Shown one piece after another: positions 8,923-18,198 of a DNA stretch of 64,000 nt. Every line of letters starts with the position of its first letter. The first letter of the stretch is position 1. Source of the DNA: Anaerolineales bacterium (GTDB lineage: Bacteria > Chloroflexota > Anaerolineae > Anaerolineales > Villigracilaceae); contig JAUQXA010000024.1 in NCBI GenBank assembly GCA_030834895.1, positions 124,001-188,000 on the forward strand. Reading direction: 5' to 3'. The position numbers were made by a program, and so were the translations under genes. The notes under the pieces were generated by a model. That model had not been told where the DNA came from. It did no database searches and worked only from the letters and a program-made list of their open reading frames with translations.

Positions 8923-8958
8923 AAAAAAACGGGAGCGCCGGTTGGATGGCGTTCCCGT
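8923..8958 (-). terminator. Intrinsic terminator downstream of rpsT
   Basis: An 11-bp inverted repeat with one mismatch (8929-8939 with 8948-8958, 8-nt loop), followed on the minus strand by a run of seven U (A-run 8923-8929). Confidence 0.88.
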
Positions 8959-8976
8959 TACAGGGTTGAACTCCGC

Positions 8977-9288
8977 TTACTTGGCGGCTTTCTTCTTTTT
9001 ATCAGCGTCTTCAGCCACGGGCGGGGCGGCAAGAAATGCAGCAAGGCGCTTCATCAAGCGACCCTTGCGACGGGAGGCATTGTTCTTGTGGATCACGCCC
9101 TTTTCAGCGGCTTTATCGAGCGCGCTGATCGCGTTCAAGACAGTTTCCTTTGTTTCGGGTTCATTCTCGGTCATGGCGGTGCGGGCGGTGGTAACTGCGG
9201 TGCGGGCGGCGCCGCGGAAGGTGCGATTATGAAGGCGCTTCTTATCGTTCTGACGATTGCGTTTGATTTGAGACTTAATGTTAGCCAA
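8977..9288 (-). CDS. rpsT: 30S ribosomal protein S20
   Basis: A 103-residue basic, helical protein that binds 16S rRNA in the small subunit. The start MANIKSQIKRNRQ and the block HKNNASRRKGRL are typical S20 signatures. The C-terminal tail (about 85-103) is longer than usual and ends in a lysine cluster. The initiator is TTG at 9288, supported by GGAG 7 nt upstream and by the conserved N-terminus; in several bacteria a weak S20 start codon takes part in autogenous control, so the TTG may matter. It is monocistronic with its own terminator. Confidence 0.97.
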   Translation of the reverse strand: MANIKSQIKRNRQNDKKRLHNRTFRGAARTAVTTARTAMTENEPETKETVLNAISALDKAAEKGVIHKNNASRRKGRLMKRLAAFLAAPPVAEDADKKKKAAK

Positions 9289-9382
9289 GGTTTTTCTCCA
9301 AAAAAGACTTTCTTTTAACAGCGCCGTATTTTACATGGGGGTGACGTATTTGTCCAGTGTAACGGCGAAGCATTTTTGATGC

Positions 9383-10186
9383 TTATGGCGTGTTGGTTGG
9401 AGGCGCGGCATTGACAGGAGTCCAGGTTGGTGTGGCCGCATCAGGAGCTGGGGTGCTGGTGGGCGGACGAGTTGCCGTCGGCGTAACCATGTTGACGGGG
9501 ATGATCAGCAAATCGCCGACCTTGATGGCGTTCGGGTCTGTGAGATTGTTCTCAGCAATGATGTCATCCACAGTGCTGTTGAACAATGACGCAATGGCGC
9601 CAAGCGAATCGCCCGACTGGACGGTATATTCCAATTTGGTGCCTTTCGCCAGGTCTGCCGGAATGGGGGTGGCTGTGGGGAGCTCCATACCGGGGTTGGG
9701 TATCAGGATCTGCTGTCCGGGCAGGATATTTTGTGTCTGTGGGTCAATGCCAATCGGATAGCCTGTATTCTCATCGATTCCGCCATATGGGTTGAGGAGC
9801 AGGATAAGAGCAATGCCATCTTCGCCGAGGTTGTACTTTTCAGCAATTGAAAAAAGCGAATCGCCATCTTCTACCACGTAACCAAACGGCATCGAAAAAG
9901 TGGCAGTGGGCGTGATCGTTGCTGTTTCCGTGGCGGTCGCTGTGGCGGTCGGCGTAGCGGTGCTGGTTGGGGTATAGGTCATTGTTGGGGTGGGGGTCTC
10001 GGTGGCGAAGTAAGTGCTGAGTGGACTGTTTGACCCTGTCAGCCATGCAATTAATAGAATCACACCTCCCAGAACAAGTAGTCCCGCGATCAAATAGACG
10101 ATGTTTGGGCCACGGCGTTGCCTGCGTTTGCGGAAGGCACTGATACTGCTTGACGGTGAGGATGAAATAGGAGGTCTAGTATTCAT
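9383..10186 (-). CDS. Membrane-anchored protein with two LysM domains
   Basis: A 267-residue protein. A basic cytoplasmic N-terminus (RKRRQRRG) is followed by one membrane helix (about 31-50), then a Thr/Pro-rich linker (about 60-95), two LysM modules (about 98-165, starting GYVVEDGDSLFSIA, and about 183-235, starting YTVQSGDSLGAIA) and a second Thr/Pro tail. LysM modules bind GlcNAc-containing polymers, so it probably contacts peptidoglycan outside the membrane. No catalytic domain is attached. The ATG at 10186 was chosen over an upstream frame extension because AAGGA lies 8 nt before it. The Thr/Pro stretches are encoded by simple repeats and are probably length-variable. Confidence 0.88.
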   Translation of the reverse strand: MNTRPPISSSPSSSISAFRKRRQRRGPNIVYLIAGLLVLGGVILLIAWLTGSNSPLSTYFATETPTPTMTYTPTSTATPTATATATETATITPTATFSMPFGYVVEDGDSLFSIAEKYNLGEDGIALILLLNPYGGIDENTGYPIGIDPQTQNILPGQQILIPNPGMELPTATPIPADLAKGTKLEYTVQSGDSLGAIASLFNSTVDDIIAENNLTDPNAIKVGDLLIIPVNMVTPTATRPPTSTPAPDAATPTWTPVNAAPPTNTP

Positions 10187-10285
10187 GTTATTTTTCCTTT
10201 TTACAAAGCGTGTTTGCCAAGGTGCTTTCCCATGCAACGCAATGTAAAAATAATTCTACCTGAAAAAAGGAAAATGCGTGAAGAA

Positions 10286-10327
10286 GTATACAGATAGACA
10301 AGTTTTTTTACCTGTCTACCTGTGCGC
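10286..10327. repeat. Octamer array (GTAGACAG/CTGTCTAC type) with inverted halves
   Basis: Units GTATACAG and ATAGACAA are followed by a T-tract and then CTGTCTAC and CTGTGCGC, so the two halves can fold as an imperfect hairpin. It lies downstream of uvrA. The octamer matches the array at 22036-22062. Confidence 0.55.
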
Positions 10328-10336
10328 CTGACTACT

Positions 10337-13213
10337 TCATTTCATGTGTGTCTTCAGATATTTCCCCGTGTACGATTCCTTGACCTTCATCAGCTGTTCG
10401 GGTGTGCCTTCAGCGATCAGCTCACCGCCGGCGTCGCCGCCTTCGGGACCAAGGTCGATCAACCAGTCGGCGATCTTGATGATGTCGAGGTTGTGTTCGA
10501 TAATCAGGACAGAGTTTCCCGTGCTGACCAGTCGCTGCAGTACCTCGATCAACTTGTGGACATCCGCCGCGTGCAAACCTACGGAGGGTTCATCCAGGAC
10601 GTAAAGCGTGCGCCCCGTCGCACGGCGGGAAAGTTCCTTTGAAAGCTTCACACGCTGCGCCTCGCCGCCCGAGAGCGTGGTGGCGGGCTGACCAACTCTC
10701 ACGTAGCCCAATCCAACTTCCTGCAATAGTTTCAACTTGCTGTGCATCGGCGGATAATTCTTGAATTCGGCAAGCGCATGGTCAACAGTCATGTCCAGCA
10801 CATCGGCAATCGAATACTTGTCGCGGAACATCACCTGCAGGGTCTCACGGTTGAAGCGCCTGCCATGACAGACATCACACGGCACATACACATCGGGCAG
10901 GAACTGCATCTCGATCCGCAGTTCGCCCTGTCCCTGACAGGCCTCACAACGTCCACCGTGCACGTTGAACGAGAAACGGCCGGGCTTGTAGCCGCGTACC
11001 TTGCTCTCTGGTAACTCAGCAAACAACTTGCGGATTTCGTCGAACAAGCCGGTGTAAGTGCCGGGATTCGAGCGCGGAGTGCGTCCGATTGGCGACTGGT
11101 CGATGTTGATGATCTTGTCGAGGTGTTCGATGCCTTCGATGGTTTCGTGTTCGCCGCCATGCGTATGCGCGCCCATCAGGCGGGAGGCGAGTTCGTTGTA
11201 CAAAATATCGCTCATCAAGGTGGACTTGCCCGAGCCGGACACACCCGTGATACAAACCATCTTCCCCAATGGGATGGTGACATCAATGCTCTTCAGATTA
11301 TTTGCGCTGGCTCCAACAATTTTCAGCGACTTGCCGTTTCCTTCGCGCCTCTTCTTCGGGACTTCGATCTGCTTCCTGCCCGAGAGGTAAAGTCCGGTCA
11401 GCGACTTTGGGTGCGCCAAAATCTGCTCGGGCGTGCCTTCTGCAATGACCTGTCCGCCGTGTTCACCGGCGGCGGGACCGAGGTCGATCACCCAATCCGC
11501 CTCGCGGATGGTTTCGTCATCGTGTTCGACAACCAGCACGGTGTTACCCAAATCGCGCAGACCTTTGAGTGTTTCCAGCAGGCGCGAGTTGTCGCGTGGG
11601 TGCAGACCAATCGAAGGTTCATCTAAAACATACAGCACGCCGACCAGCCGCGACCCAACTTGAGTTGCCAGACGGATGCGCTGTGCTTCTCCACCAGATA
11701 GCGTGGCGGCGGAGCGGTTCAAGGTCAGGTAGTTCAAGCCAACATTGACTAAAAAATTCAGCCGTTCGTGAATCTCCTTGATGACCCTTTCGGCAATTGC
11801 TTTCTGTTTGGTGGTCAGTGGAGAATTCTTGCCAGCCAATTTCTTTGCCCATTCCAAAGTAGTTGACACGGGCCAGGAGTTAGCTTCGACGATGTTGATT
11901 CCATCCACAGTCACCGCCAGTGCGGCGGGATTGAGGCGCTTGCCCTGACAGGTGGGGCAGGGACGGTCGGACATGAACTCCGAAACCTTCTCGCGGATAT
12001 ATTCAGAGTTGGTCTCACGGTAGCGACGTTCCAAATTGGTGATGACACCCTCGAAGGCGCGGGTCATTTTGAACTCGTTGCCGTTTGTGTTTCTGTAGAC
12101 CATCGGGACCTGTTTTTCACCCGTGCCGTACAAAACGATCTTGAGTTGGTCCTCTGTCAAGTCTTTAACAGGCCTGTCGAGATCAATCTTGAAATGTCGC
12201 GCCGCCGCTTCGAGACTCTGCCAGTAGTAGCCGCCTTCCTCTTTGGGACCACTCCATTCCATGCTGGCAATTGCTCCCTCGTTCAGACTCCGTTCCGGGT
12301 CGGGGAGGATTCGTTCCGGGTCGATTTCCAGCTTGGAGCCAAGCCCTTGACAATCGGGACAAGCTCCCTGCGGCGTGTTGAACGAAAACGTGCGCGGTTC
12401 CACCTCTGAAATGCTCACGCCGTGTTCGGGACAGGCGAGATGTTCGGAGAAATTCTGGTCTTCGCCTTTGTCGACCAGACTGATGGTGAGGTATCCCTCG
12501 CCAAACTTGAGTGCGGTTTCAATCGAATCTGTCAGACGGGTCAATGCTGCCTTGCGTTCTTCTTTTTCGCCTTCCTGCGAAATGACCAGGCGGTCAACGA
12601 TGGCTTCGATGGTGTGTTGTTTGTAGCGGTCGAGTTCGATTTCATCGTCGAGCGAATGGACATTCCCATCCACGCGGACTCGGGTGAAGCCCGCCTTGCG
12701 GATTTCCTCGAACACCGCTTGATACGTCCCCTTGCGGGCACGGACCAGCGGAGAAAGGATGAGAATGCGTGTGCCTTCGGGAAGTTTGGCAACCTTGTCC
12801 ACGATCTCCTGCGCCGACTGCTTGACCACCTCTCGTCCGCAGACGGGACAATGCGGGATACCTACGCGAGCAAACAGCAAACGCATGTAGTCATAGACTT
12901 CGGTGACAGTGCCAACCGTCGAGCGGGGATTGTGACTGGTGGATTTCTGGTCGATGCTGACAGCGGGTGAAAGTCCCTCGATGTAATCCACATCGGGCTT
13001 GTCCATTTGACCGATGAACTGCCGTGCATACGCCGAGAGCGATTCCACGTAACGGCGCTGACCTTCGGCGAAGATGGTGTCGAATGCAAGCGACGATTTG
13101 CCCGACCCCGACAGGCCGGTGATGACCACAAACTTGTCTCGCGGGATTTCAACGGTGATGTTTTTCAGATTGTGGACGCGCGCGCCCACGACGCGAATAA
13201 CGTTCGATGACAT
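10337..13213 (-). CDS. uvrA: UvrABC excinuclease subunit A
   Basis: A 958-residue, full-length UvrA, the ATP-dependent damage sensor of nucleotide excision repair. It has two ABC ATPase halves with Walker [10 protein letters not shown] (about residue 31) and GVSGSGKST (about residue 655), and LSGGEAQR signatures in both halves. Zinc-binding cysteine pairs are visible ([16 protein letters not shown], and CEACQGQG with CDVCHGRR). The ATG at 13213 follows AAGGAG at good spacing. uvrC is also in this window (55297-57174) but not linked. The long plus-strand frames over this gene are antisense shadows. Confidence 0.98.
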   Translation of the reverse strand: MSSNVIRVVGARVHNLKNITVEIPRDKFVVITGLSGSGKSSLAFDTIFAEGQRRYVESLSAYARQFIGQMDKPDVDYIEGLSPAVSIDQKSTSHNPRSTVGTVTEVYDYMRLLFARVGIPHCPVCGREVVKQSAQEIVDKVAKLPEGTRILILSPLVRARKGTYQAVFEEIRKAGFTRVRVDGNVHSLDDEIELDRYKQHTIEAIVDRLVISQEGEKEERKAALTRLTDSIETALKFGEGYLTISLVDKGEDQNFSEHLACPEHGVSISEVEPRTFSFNTPQGACPDCQGLGSKLEIDPERILPDPERSLNEGAIASMEWSGPKEEGGYYWQSLEAAARHFKIDLDRPVKDLTEDQLKIVLYGTGEKQVPMVYRNTNGNEFKMTRAFEGVITNLERRYRETNSEYIREKVSEFMSDRPCPTCQGKRLNPAALAVTVDGINIVEANSWPVSTTLEWAKKLAGKNSPLTTKQKAIAERVIKEIHERLNFLVNVGLNYLTLNRSAATLSGGEAQRIRLATQVGSRLVGVLYVLDEPSIGLHPRDNSRLLETLKGLRDLGNTVLVVEHDDETIREADWVIDLGPAAGEHGGQVIAEGTPEQILAHPKSLTGLYLSGRKQIEVPKKRREGNGKSLKIVGASANNLKSIDVTIPLGKMVCITGVSGSGKSTLMSDILYNELASRLMGAHTHGGEHETIEGIEHLDKIINIDQSPIGRTPRSNPGTYTGLFDEIRKLFAELPESKVRGYKPGRFSFNVHGGRCEACQGQGELRIEMQFLPDVYVPCDVCHGRRFNRETLQVMFRDKYSIADVLDMTVDHALAEFKNYPPMHSKLKLLQEVGLGYVRVGQPATTLSGGEAQRVKLSKELSRRATGRTLYVLDEPSVGLHAADVHKLIEVLQRLVSTGNSVLIIEHNLDIIKIADWLIDLGPEGGDAGGELIAEGTPEQLMKVKESYTGKYLKTHMK

Positions 13214-13259
13214 GGGTCTCCTTGGGGATAGCCCAATTGTAGCACAAATGTTTTATATT

Positions 13260-13329
13260 TGGAGTCTGGACTCAAATGCTTCGCGTCCAGACTTTTACCA
13301 ACGACGGGACGCGAAGCGGTTGGACTCCA
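13260..13329. repeat. 70-bp imperfect hairpin repeat between uvrA and the sigma-factor gene
   Basis: GCTTCGCGTCC (13278-13288) pairs with GGACGCGAAGC (13307-13317), and outer arms TGGAGTC and GACTCCA (13260-13266, 13323-13329) also pair. It lies in the divergent intergenic region and resembles the other GCTTCG-containing dispersed hairpins of the window. Confidence 0.6.
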
Positions 13330-13411
13330 GGATTCGATTCGCGTTATACTCGGTGCAACTTCTTAAATCCGGCGGTGTTCTTTATGTCAACTCCGCCGGT
13401 AAGGTTTTATC

Positions 13412-13984
13412 TTGCCGGAACTCGAATACAACGAAGAGGAAGTTCTTGCCCGCGCCTCGCAGGGTGACCGCGATGCCTTCGGTCAATTGTACGAGCGTTA
13501 TGTGGAACGCATCTTCAACTATGTGTACTACAGAACGGGAAATACACATGATGCCGAAGACCTGACCGCCCGTGTGTTCCAGCGTGCGATGAAGCACGTG
13601 GTGAACTACACCGACCGCGGCGTGCCGTTCTCCGCCTGGCTGTATCGCATTGCGCACAACCTGGTCGCCAACTGGCACCGTGACCGCAGCCGCAAGCAGG
13701 AAATTCCGCTGGATGACATTCCAATCCTGCCGACAAAGGGCGACCATCCGGAAAAGAATCTGGTCCGGTCACAGGAACAGGACGCGTTGTTGAAGATGAT
13801 CCGCACCTTGCCTGCCGAGCGACAGAATTTGCTGATCCTGAAATTCGTCGAGGACATGTCCAATGCGGAGATCGGCGCGATCATGGGCAGAAGCGAGGGA
13901 GCCGTGAAGAGTCTGTACCACCGCACGTTGCTGGCTCTTCGTGACCAACTGGAAGACCAAAACCTTAATTTAGAAGGAGAGTAA
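13412..13984 (+). CDS. ECF-type RNA polymerase sigma-70 factor
   Basis: A 190-residue sigma factor with region 2 (about 18-85, including [13 protein letters not shown] and the WLYRIAHN promoter-melting segment) and region 4 (about 125-180, [19 protein letters not shown] with a helix-turn-helix ending in [10 protein letters not shown]). It lacks regions 1 and 3, as ECF factors do. The start is TTG at 13412: AAGG lies 8 nt upstream and an in-frame TAA occurs 12 nt upstream. The degV homologue follows after only 3 nt and a small membrane protein after that, so all three are probably cotranscribed. The membrane protein is a candidate anti-sigma partner by position only. Confidence 0.93.
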   Translation: MPELEYNEEEVLARASQGDRDAFGQLYERYVERIFNYVYYRTGNTHDAEDLTARVFQRAMKHVVNYTDRGVPFSAWLYRIAHNLVANWHRDRSRKQEIPLDDIPILPTKGDHPEKNLVRSQEQDALLKMIRTLPAERQNLLILKFVEDMSNAEIGAIMGRSEGAVKSLYHRTLLALRDQLEDQNLNLEGE

Positions 13985-13987
13985 AAC

Positions 13988-14833
13988 ATGTTAGGAATTG
14001 TGACCGACGGCGCAGCGGATGTCCCCTCTGAGTGGATGAGCGAATATGCCATCAAGAGAATTCCCATCAACATTCATTTTGGGGAGAAGACCTTCATTCA
14101 GGATGAAGAGCTGACCCTGAGTGAATTCTATAAAATGGTGGATGAAAGATCCAATCCGTTTCCGAAGACCTCACAGCCATCCCCGCATCAATTCGTGGAG
14201 TTCTACAAAAAGCATTTCCAGTCCGGCGATACCATACTTTCGATTCACATCACCAGCAAACTCTCTGGGACGTATGCTTCCGCAGTGGCGGCGGCGGAGG
14301 AATTGAAGGGCAAGTACAATGTCATCACCTTTGACTCGCTCAGCGGCTCGATGAGCGTCGGCTTCATGTGCCGCGCCGCCCGCCAGATGGAACGCGCAGG
14401 TAAAAGCGTGGATGAGATTTTGCGCTACCTCCAATCCGTCCGCGATCACGCACACATCATTTTGACTCTTGATACCCTGGAGTACGCCCGCCGCAGTGGA
14501 CGGGTCGGAACGCTCTCGGCGGCGCTGGCTTCTGTTTTGAATGTCAAGCCGATTGCCTTGCTGCAAAATGGGCTGGTCAACATGGTGGAGAAGGTCCGCA
14601 CCCGCAAGCCCGCTTTGGAGCGTGTGGTTTCATTGGCCAAGGAGTTGGTTGGCAACAAGTCTATCCACCTCGGTGTGGTCCATGCCCGCGACATGGAATC
14701 CTGCAAGGTTTTGATGGAGCAGGCAAAGAGTCAACTCAATGTCAAAGAGGTGGTGATGACCGACCTCTCGATTTCACTTGCCATCAATTTTGGACCCGGC
14801 ACGGTCGGATTGGTGCTGTATCCCGCTGAGTAG
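13988..14833 (+). CDS. DegV family fatty-acid-binding protein
   Basis: A 281-residue DegV/FakB-type protein. The N-terminal lobe carries the ligand motifs KTSQPSP (about 58-64) and SKLSGTY (about 90-96); the C-terminal lobe contains the segment YARRSGRVG. Characterised family members bind a fatty acid and present it to a FakA kinase, feeding phospholipid synthesis; no FakA gene is in the window. The start ATG follows an AAGGAGAG sequence that overlaps the end of the sigma-factor gene 3 nt upstream, implying translational coupling. Placement behind an ECF sigma factor suggests a membrane-lipid or envelope response, which is inference. Confidence 0.92.
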   Translation: MLGIVTDGAADVPSEWMSEYAIKRIPINIHFGEKTFIQDEELTLSEFYKMVDERSNPFPKTSQPSPHQFVEFYKKHFQSGDTILSIHITSKLSGTYASAVAAAEELKGKYNVITFDSLSGSMSVGFMCRAARQMERAGKSVDEILRYLQSVRDHAHIILTLDTLEYARRSGRVGTLSAALASVLNVKPIALLQNGLVNMVEKVRTRKPALERVVSLAKELVGNKSIHLGVVHARDMESCKVLMEQAKSQLNVKEVVMTDLSISLAINFGPGTVGLVLYPAE

Positions 14834-14844
14834 AACAGGTAACA

Positions 14845-15114
14845 ATGACGAACCGCAGTACAAACCGCAATCCCGAATCAGATTTCCAATCCCTCGAAGC
14901 GCATCTAGCTGGGACGCTAAAGCCGCTTGCACCTCCCAAGGAAATTGTCCAGCGCCTAAGCAGGCGCATCCAAATGCCGAACCGTGAAAAGATCACCGCC
15001 AGTCTCTCTGACTGGAGCAGATTGTTTCTTGTGTTTGGTGGCGTTCTTTCCGGCATGTTGCTGATCATTACAGTTGCCCGCGTTTTTTATTATCTTGCCG
15101 GGCGCAGGGGATAA
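14845..15114 (+). CDS. Small single-span membrane protein, possible anti-sigma or regulator
   Basis: An 89-residue protein with a hydrophilic N-terminal part (1-55), one strongly hydrophobic helix (about 60-82, VFGGVLSGMLLIITVA) and a short basic tail. It starts 11 nt after the DegV stop and is the last gene of the ECF sigma operon. Its topology, cytoplasmic part then membrane helix, would suit a minimal anti-sigma factor, but it lacks a recognisable zinc-binding HxxxCxxC anti-sigma motif. Function is therefore unassigned. Confidence 0.7.
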   Translation: MTNRSTNRNPESDFQSLEAHLAGTLKPLAPPKEIVQRLSRRIQMPNREKITASLSDWSRLFLVFGGVLSGMLLIITVARVFYYLAGRRG

Positions 15115-15126
15115 AGTTACAGACTT

Positions 15127-15157
15127 GCTCTTTCGGGGGCTTAGCCCCCGAAAGAGC
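15127..15157. repeat. Perfect 13-bp stem hairpin between convergent genes
   Basis: 15127-15139 pairs perfectly with 15145-15157 across a 5-nt CTTAG loop. It lies between the convergent stops at 15114 and 15161 and may terminate transcription from both sides, although no T-run follows on either strand. It closely resembles the hairpin at 50695-50727. Confidence 0.65.
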
Positions 15158-15160
15158 AGA

Positions 15161-15493
15161 TTAATTCTCGTTCATCAACCAATCGCACAGAACCCGCGCC
15201 TCGGCGACAAGGTCGGTATCGATGGGGAGTTGAAAATCCTCATTGACACGCATTGTCAAATGGTCGGCGGTGGACTGCATTTCGGGGGGAAGCTCCAGAT
15301 TTTCACGCAACAGGTTCAACAGATCGTAGGCGCTCATGTTCGGGACTTGAATCCCCTTGCGGGTGAGATACGCCCGCACCGCAATTCCAGCCGCCCGCCG
15401 CGCGCAAACCCGCGCCTTGCCCTCGTTTTTTTTGACCCGCGCCTGTTTTGCGCGTTCGAATTCAGTTTCGAGTTGAGAGTTCCAATCGTTCAT
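15161..15493 (-). CDS. Small helical protein, possibly HEPN-like
   Basis: A 110-residue helical protein (MNDWNSQLETEFERAKQARV at the start) with a central ARRAAGIAVRAYL helix and a DADL-like acidic C-terminal part. The pattern of a four-helix bundle with a central AxxA.RAYL helix recalls HEPN-domain proteins, but the RxxxxH ribonuclease motif is not seen, so the assignment is tentative. The ATG at 15493 was chosen over an upstream extension because it is preceded 7 nt away by a TATAAT box. It is a single-gene unit facing the sigma operon. Confidence 0.7.
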   Translation of the reverse strand: MNDWNSQLETEFERAKQARVKKNEGKARVCARRAAGIAVRAYLTRKGIQVPNMSAYDLLNLLRENLELPPEMQSTADHLTMRVNEDFQLPIDTDLVAEARVLCDWLMNEN

Positions 15494-15500
15494 ACGGCAA

Positions 15501-15506
15501 ATTATA
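15501..15506 (-). promoter_or_regulatory. -10 box, likely leaderless start of the HEPN-like gene
   Basis: TATAAT on the minus strand, 7 nt upstream of the ATG at 15493. There is no Shine-Dalgarno sequence between them. Confidence 0.55.
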
Positions 15507-15533
15507 ATGGAGATCGTCACTCGCCTTGTATAA

Positions 15534-15623
15534 TGTCATTCTGAGCGTAGCGAAGAATCTCTGACAACGGATTAGAGACCCTCACCGCACTGGCGCGCGG
15601 TGTAAGTGTCGCTACGCTCAGGG
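15534..15623. repeat. Dispersed hairpin repeat, family I copy 1
   Basis: Terminal inverted arms CTGAGCGTAGCGA (15541-15553) and TCGCTACGCTCAG (15609-15621) enclose a central block. The 49 bases 15575-15623 recur almost identically at 37574-37622. It lies between divergent genes, just upstream of the lipoprotein protease gene. Confidence 0.8.
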
Positions 15624-15654
15624 AATCACGCCTGAACGTGTAAGAGGAGAACAC

Positions 15655-18114
15655 ATGAAAACCAGCATCACGCGTTTCTTTTCACTTTTGCTTTTAGGAG
15701 GCCTGCTGACTGCCTGCACACAAAGTCTGACGCAGACCCCACCTGTAGCAGGCATCCAGCCGCATGAGATCACCGGTACCTATGAAGTGACGAACGATTT
15801 TGTGCTTGCCACCTATTACGTTGAAAACGCCGTCGCGCTGATCGACATGCACGGCTTTGTCATCCGCGATCTGGAATGGGTACTGCCCGTCGATTCGCAA
15901 ATCCTCGGCTTCATGACCTTCGATGTGGAAACCTTGAGCGGAACCTTCGAACTGGATTTGCCATCCCAGCCGGAAGGGGAACTCAACGACGTGGATAATG
16001 ACGGCGTCGAAGAAACGGGCGTGCAAATCTTCGCGGTTGGATATTCGCCCAACGTCTACGGCGGACCCTTCTCGGAAGGCGATGACCGCTCGCGCGGCTG
16101 GCCCTCGTACCTGGCTTCGGTCAAGACCGACAGCGAGAACAAGGACGAAGTCATCGGCGGCAAACTCGTGGTCTGGTCGCCCGACGCGAATCAGCAGTTC
16201 CCAACCGGCTTCGGCGCGGACGGTCTGCTCTTCACGGCGGACGATCCTGCTGGACCCATCCCCACTGGCTACTCGGTTGTGGATTTGGATTCAGACCCCT
16301 TCATCGTCACACAAGAAGCCAACCCGCAGTTGGTTCTCTACGAGCCGCAGGATATTGCCGTCAAGGATTACTCGGCGATGTCTTACACCGAGTCGTTCGA
16401 CAAGATGTTCGAGGTCATCCACAAGGAATACGCTTTTGCCGGCATCGAGGGCAAGGCTCCCGATTGGGACGCGCTCTACGCCGAACTCAGGCCGCGCGTC
16501 GAAAAGGCTGAAGCGGACAAGGACGCCAACGCCTTCTACCTCGCCCTGCGCGATTTCACCTGGGCGTTCAAGGATGGACACGTTAGCATGTATGGCGGCA
16601 ATTATGCCGATCAGGATTTCTCGGCAGCGATCTCCGGTGGATACGGATTCGCCATCCGCGAGTTGGACGATGGGCGGGCGCTGGTGATTTACACGCTCGA
16701 AGGTGGTCCCGCCCAGTTGGCTGGGATTCAGCCCGGAGCGGAAGTCACCGAGTTCAATGGCCAGCCCATCGCCGAAGCCATCGCCGGGGCGCAGTCTTAT
16801 TCAAATCAATCCTCCGACTTCGCCATCCGCTATCAGAAAGCCCGTTACCTTTTGCGCGCACAGCCGGGAACGGAGGCGACGTTCAAGTTCATCAACCTCG
16901 ATGGAATCCCGGAGCAAGTGACCCTGACCGCTGTCGAAGAACGCCAGAGCTTTAGCCGCACCTCGCTCTATTTCGGCGTGGACACCAGTTCACTGTTGCC
17001 CGTGGACTCTGAGATCATCCCCGCTGGAAACGACTCGGTGGGCTACATCCGCATCAATAGCAACTACGACGACTTGAATTTGGTCATCCGACTCTTCGAG
17101 CGGGCGCTGAAACAATTCGAAGACAACGTTGCGGGCATCATCATCGACATGCGCTATAACAACGGCGGCGCTCCGCTTGGGTTGGCGGGTTTCCTCACTG
17201 ACCAGGAAATTTTGATGGGACAGTTGGAATATTTCAGCGAGAAGACCGGCAAGTTCGAGCCGGAAGGACTGCGTGAGAAGGTCTATCCTAACCAGGAACA
17301 ATATCGCTTTGACAAGATGGTTTTGCTGGTGGGACCTGCCTGTTTTAGCGCCTGTGAAATCGAATCGTACGGCTTTAGCCAGGTGCCGGGGATGATCGTC
17401 GTCGGTCAATTCCCAACTGCTGGCGTGGAAGCGGAAACCGCACGCGGTGAATTCAGACTCCCCGAAGATTTCACTGTGACCGTGCCGACGGGACGCTTCA
17501 CCCTGCCCGACGGAAGCATCTTTCTTGAAGGTCAGGGTGTGCCGCCCACGCTGAAAGTCCCCGTGGATGCGACGACCGCCCTCTCCACCGATGACGTGGT
17601 CTTGCAAGCCGGCATCGACGTGGTGCTCCAGCCCCTCGGCGCAGGTGTGACTCCAAGCGCCGCACCCAAAGTTGCGGACGCTGCCAATGCTGAAGCCGCG
17701 TTTACATCAGGCGCTGCCTTCCTCGAAGACCTTGCCCGCGAGAGCTACGAAGCCTCGACCTTTGCCCAACCCGGTACTGCGACTTATACCGTCCCGTTGA
17801 CCGAGTCTGAGACTGTGATTTGGGCGTACGTCTGGTGTGCGAAGGATGCGGACACCCTTACCAAAAACTTCGAGAACATTCAACTAAAATTCACACTGGA
17901 TGAAAAGGAAGTCTCCGCCGATACCTTTGCCACCTACGAACTCGAAACCGGCGGACAGACCTGCCGCCTGATCTACACCTCGCTCAGCGACTGGACGCCG
18001 GGCGAGCATCACATCGTCACCACCGCCACGTTCACATCCAAGATCAACGACGGCACAGCCGATTACGAACCCGGCGATTATGTTCTGGATTACAAGGTGT
18101 ATGTGAAGCCGTAA
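15655..18114 (+). CDS. Lipoprotein with PDZ-like and S41 (C-terminal processing) peptidase domains
   Basis: An 819-residue exported protein. A lipoprotein signal ends in the lipobox LTAC (Cys about residue 21). An unassigned N-terminal domain (about 35-230) precedes a helical S41 cap region (KMFEVIHKEYAF, about 250), a PDZ-like part (about 320-380) and the S41 core (about 460-660) with IIIDMRYNNGG and the probable nucleophile Ser in GPACFSACE. The usual downstream catalytic Lys is not obvious (QFPTAGVEAET replaces the typical KTxGKG block), so activity is uncertain. A beta-rich C-terminal domain (about 690-819) may bind substrate or the cell wall. The ATG follows AAGAGGAGA, a strong binding site. 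Confidence 0.85.
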   Translation: MKTSITRFFSLLLLGGLLTACTQSLTQTPPVAGIQPHEITGTYEVTNDFVLATYYVENAVALIDMHGFVIRDLEWVLPVDSQILGFMTFDVETLSGTFELDLPSQPEGELNDVDNDGVEETGVQIFAVGYSPNVYGGPFSEGDDRSRGWPSYLASVKTDSENKDEVIGGKLVVWSPDANQQFPTGFGADGLLFTADDPAGPIPTGYSVVDLDSDPFIVTQEANPQLVLYEPQDIAVKDYSAMSYTESFDKMFEVIHKEYAFAGIEGKAPDWDALYAELRPRVEKAEADKDANAFYLALRDFTWAFKDGHVSMYGGNYADQDFSAAISGGYGFAIRELDDGRALVIYTLEGGPAQLAGIQPGAEVTEFNGQPIAEAIAGAQSYSNQSSDFAIRYQKARYLLRAQPGTEATFKFINLDGIPEQVTLTAVEERQSFSRTSLYFGVDTSSLLPVDSEIIPAGNDSVGYIRINSNYDDLNLVIRLFERALKQFEDNVAGIIIDMRYNNGGAPLGLAGFLTDQEILMGQLEYFSEKTGKFEPEGLREKVYPNQEQYRFDKMVLLVGPACFSACEIESYGFSQVPGMIVVGQFPTAGVEAETARGEFRLPEDFTVTVPTGRFTLPDGSIFLEGQGVPPTLKVPVDATTALSTDDVVLQAGIDVVLQPLGAGVTPSAAPKVADAANAEAAFTSGAAFLEDLARESYEASTFAQPGTATYTVPLTESETVIWAYVWCAKDADTLTKNFENIQLKFTLDEKEVSADTFATYELETGGQTCRLIYTSLSDWTPGEHHIVTTATFTSKINDGTADYEPGDYVLDYKVYVKP

Positions 18115-18147
18115 ATTTACAATCTTTTTACACCCCAGCCATACCCG

Positions 18148-18178
18148 TGTAACTTGTCCCGCCTAAAATGACATCGTA
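18148..18178 (+). promoter_or_regulatory. Candidate ECF-sigma promoter upstream of the secreted helical protein
   Basis: TGTAACTT (18148-18155) and ATCGTA (18173-18178) are separated by 17 nt, resembling the AAC-type -35 and CGT-type -10 elements recognised by ECF sigma factors. The gene ATG is 20 nt downstream behind AAAGGAGG. An ECF sigma gene lies 4.7 kb upstream; a link between them is only a guess. Confidence 0.35.
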
Positions 18179-18198
18179 ACCTGAAAAGGAGGCTTACG

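Noticed and set aside
12422..12970. Plus-strand frame of 182 codons opposite uvrA
   Set aside because: Antisense shadow inside a conserved essential-repair gene.
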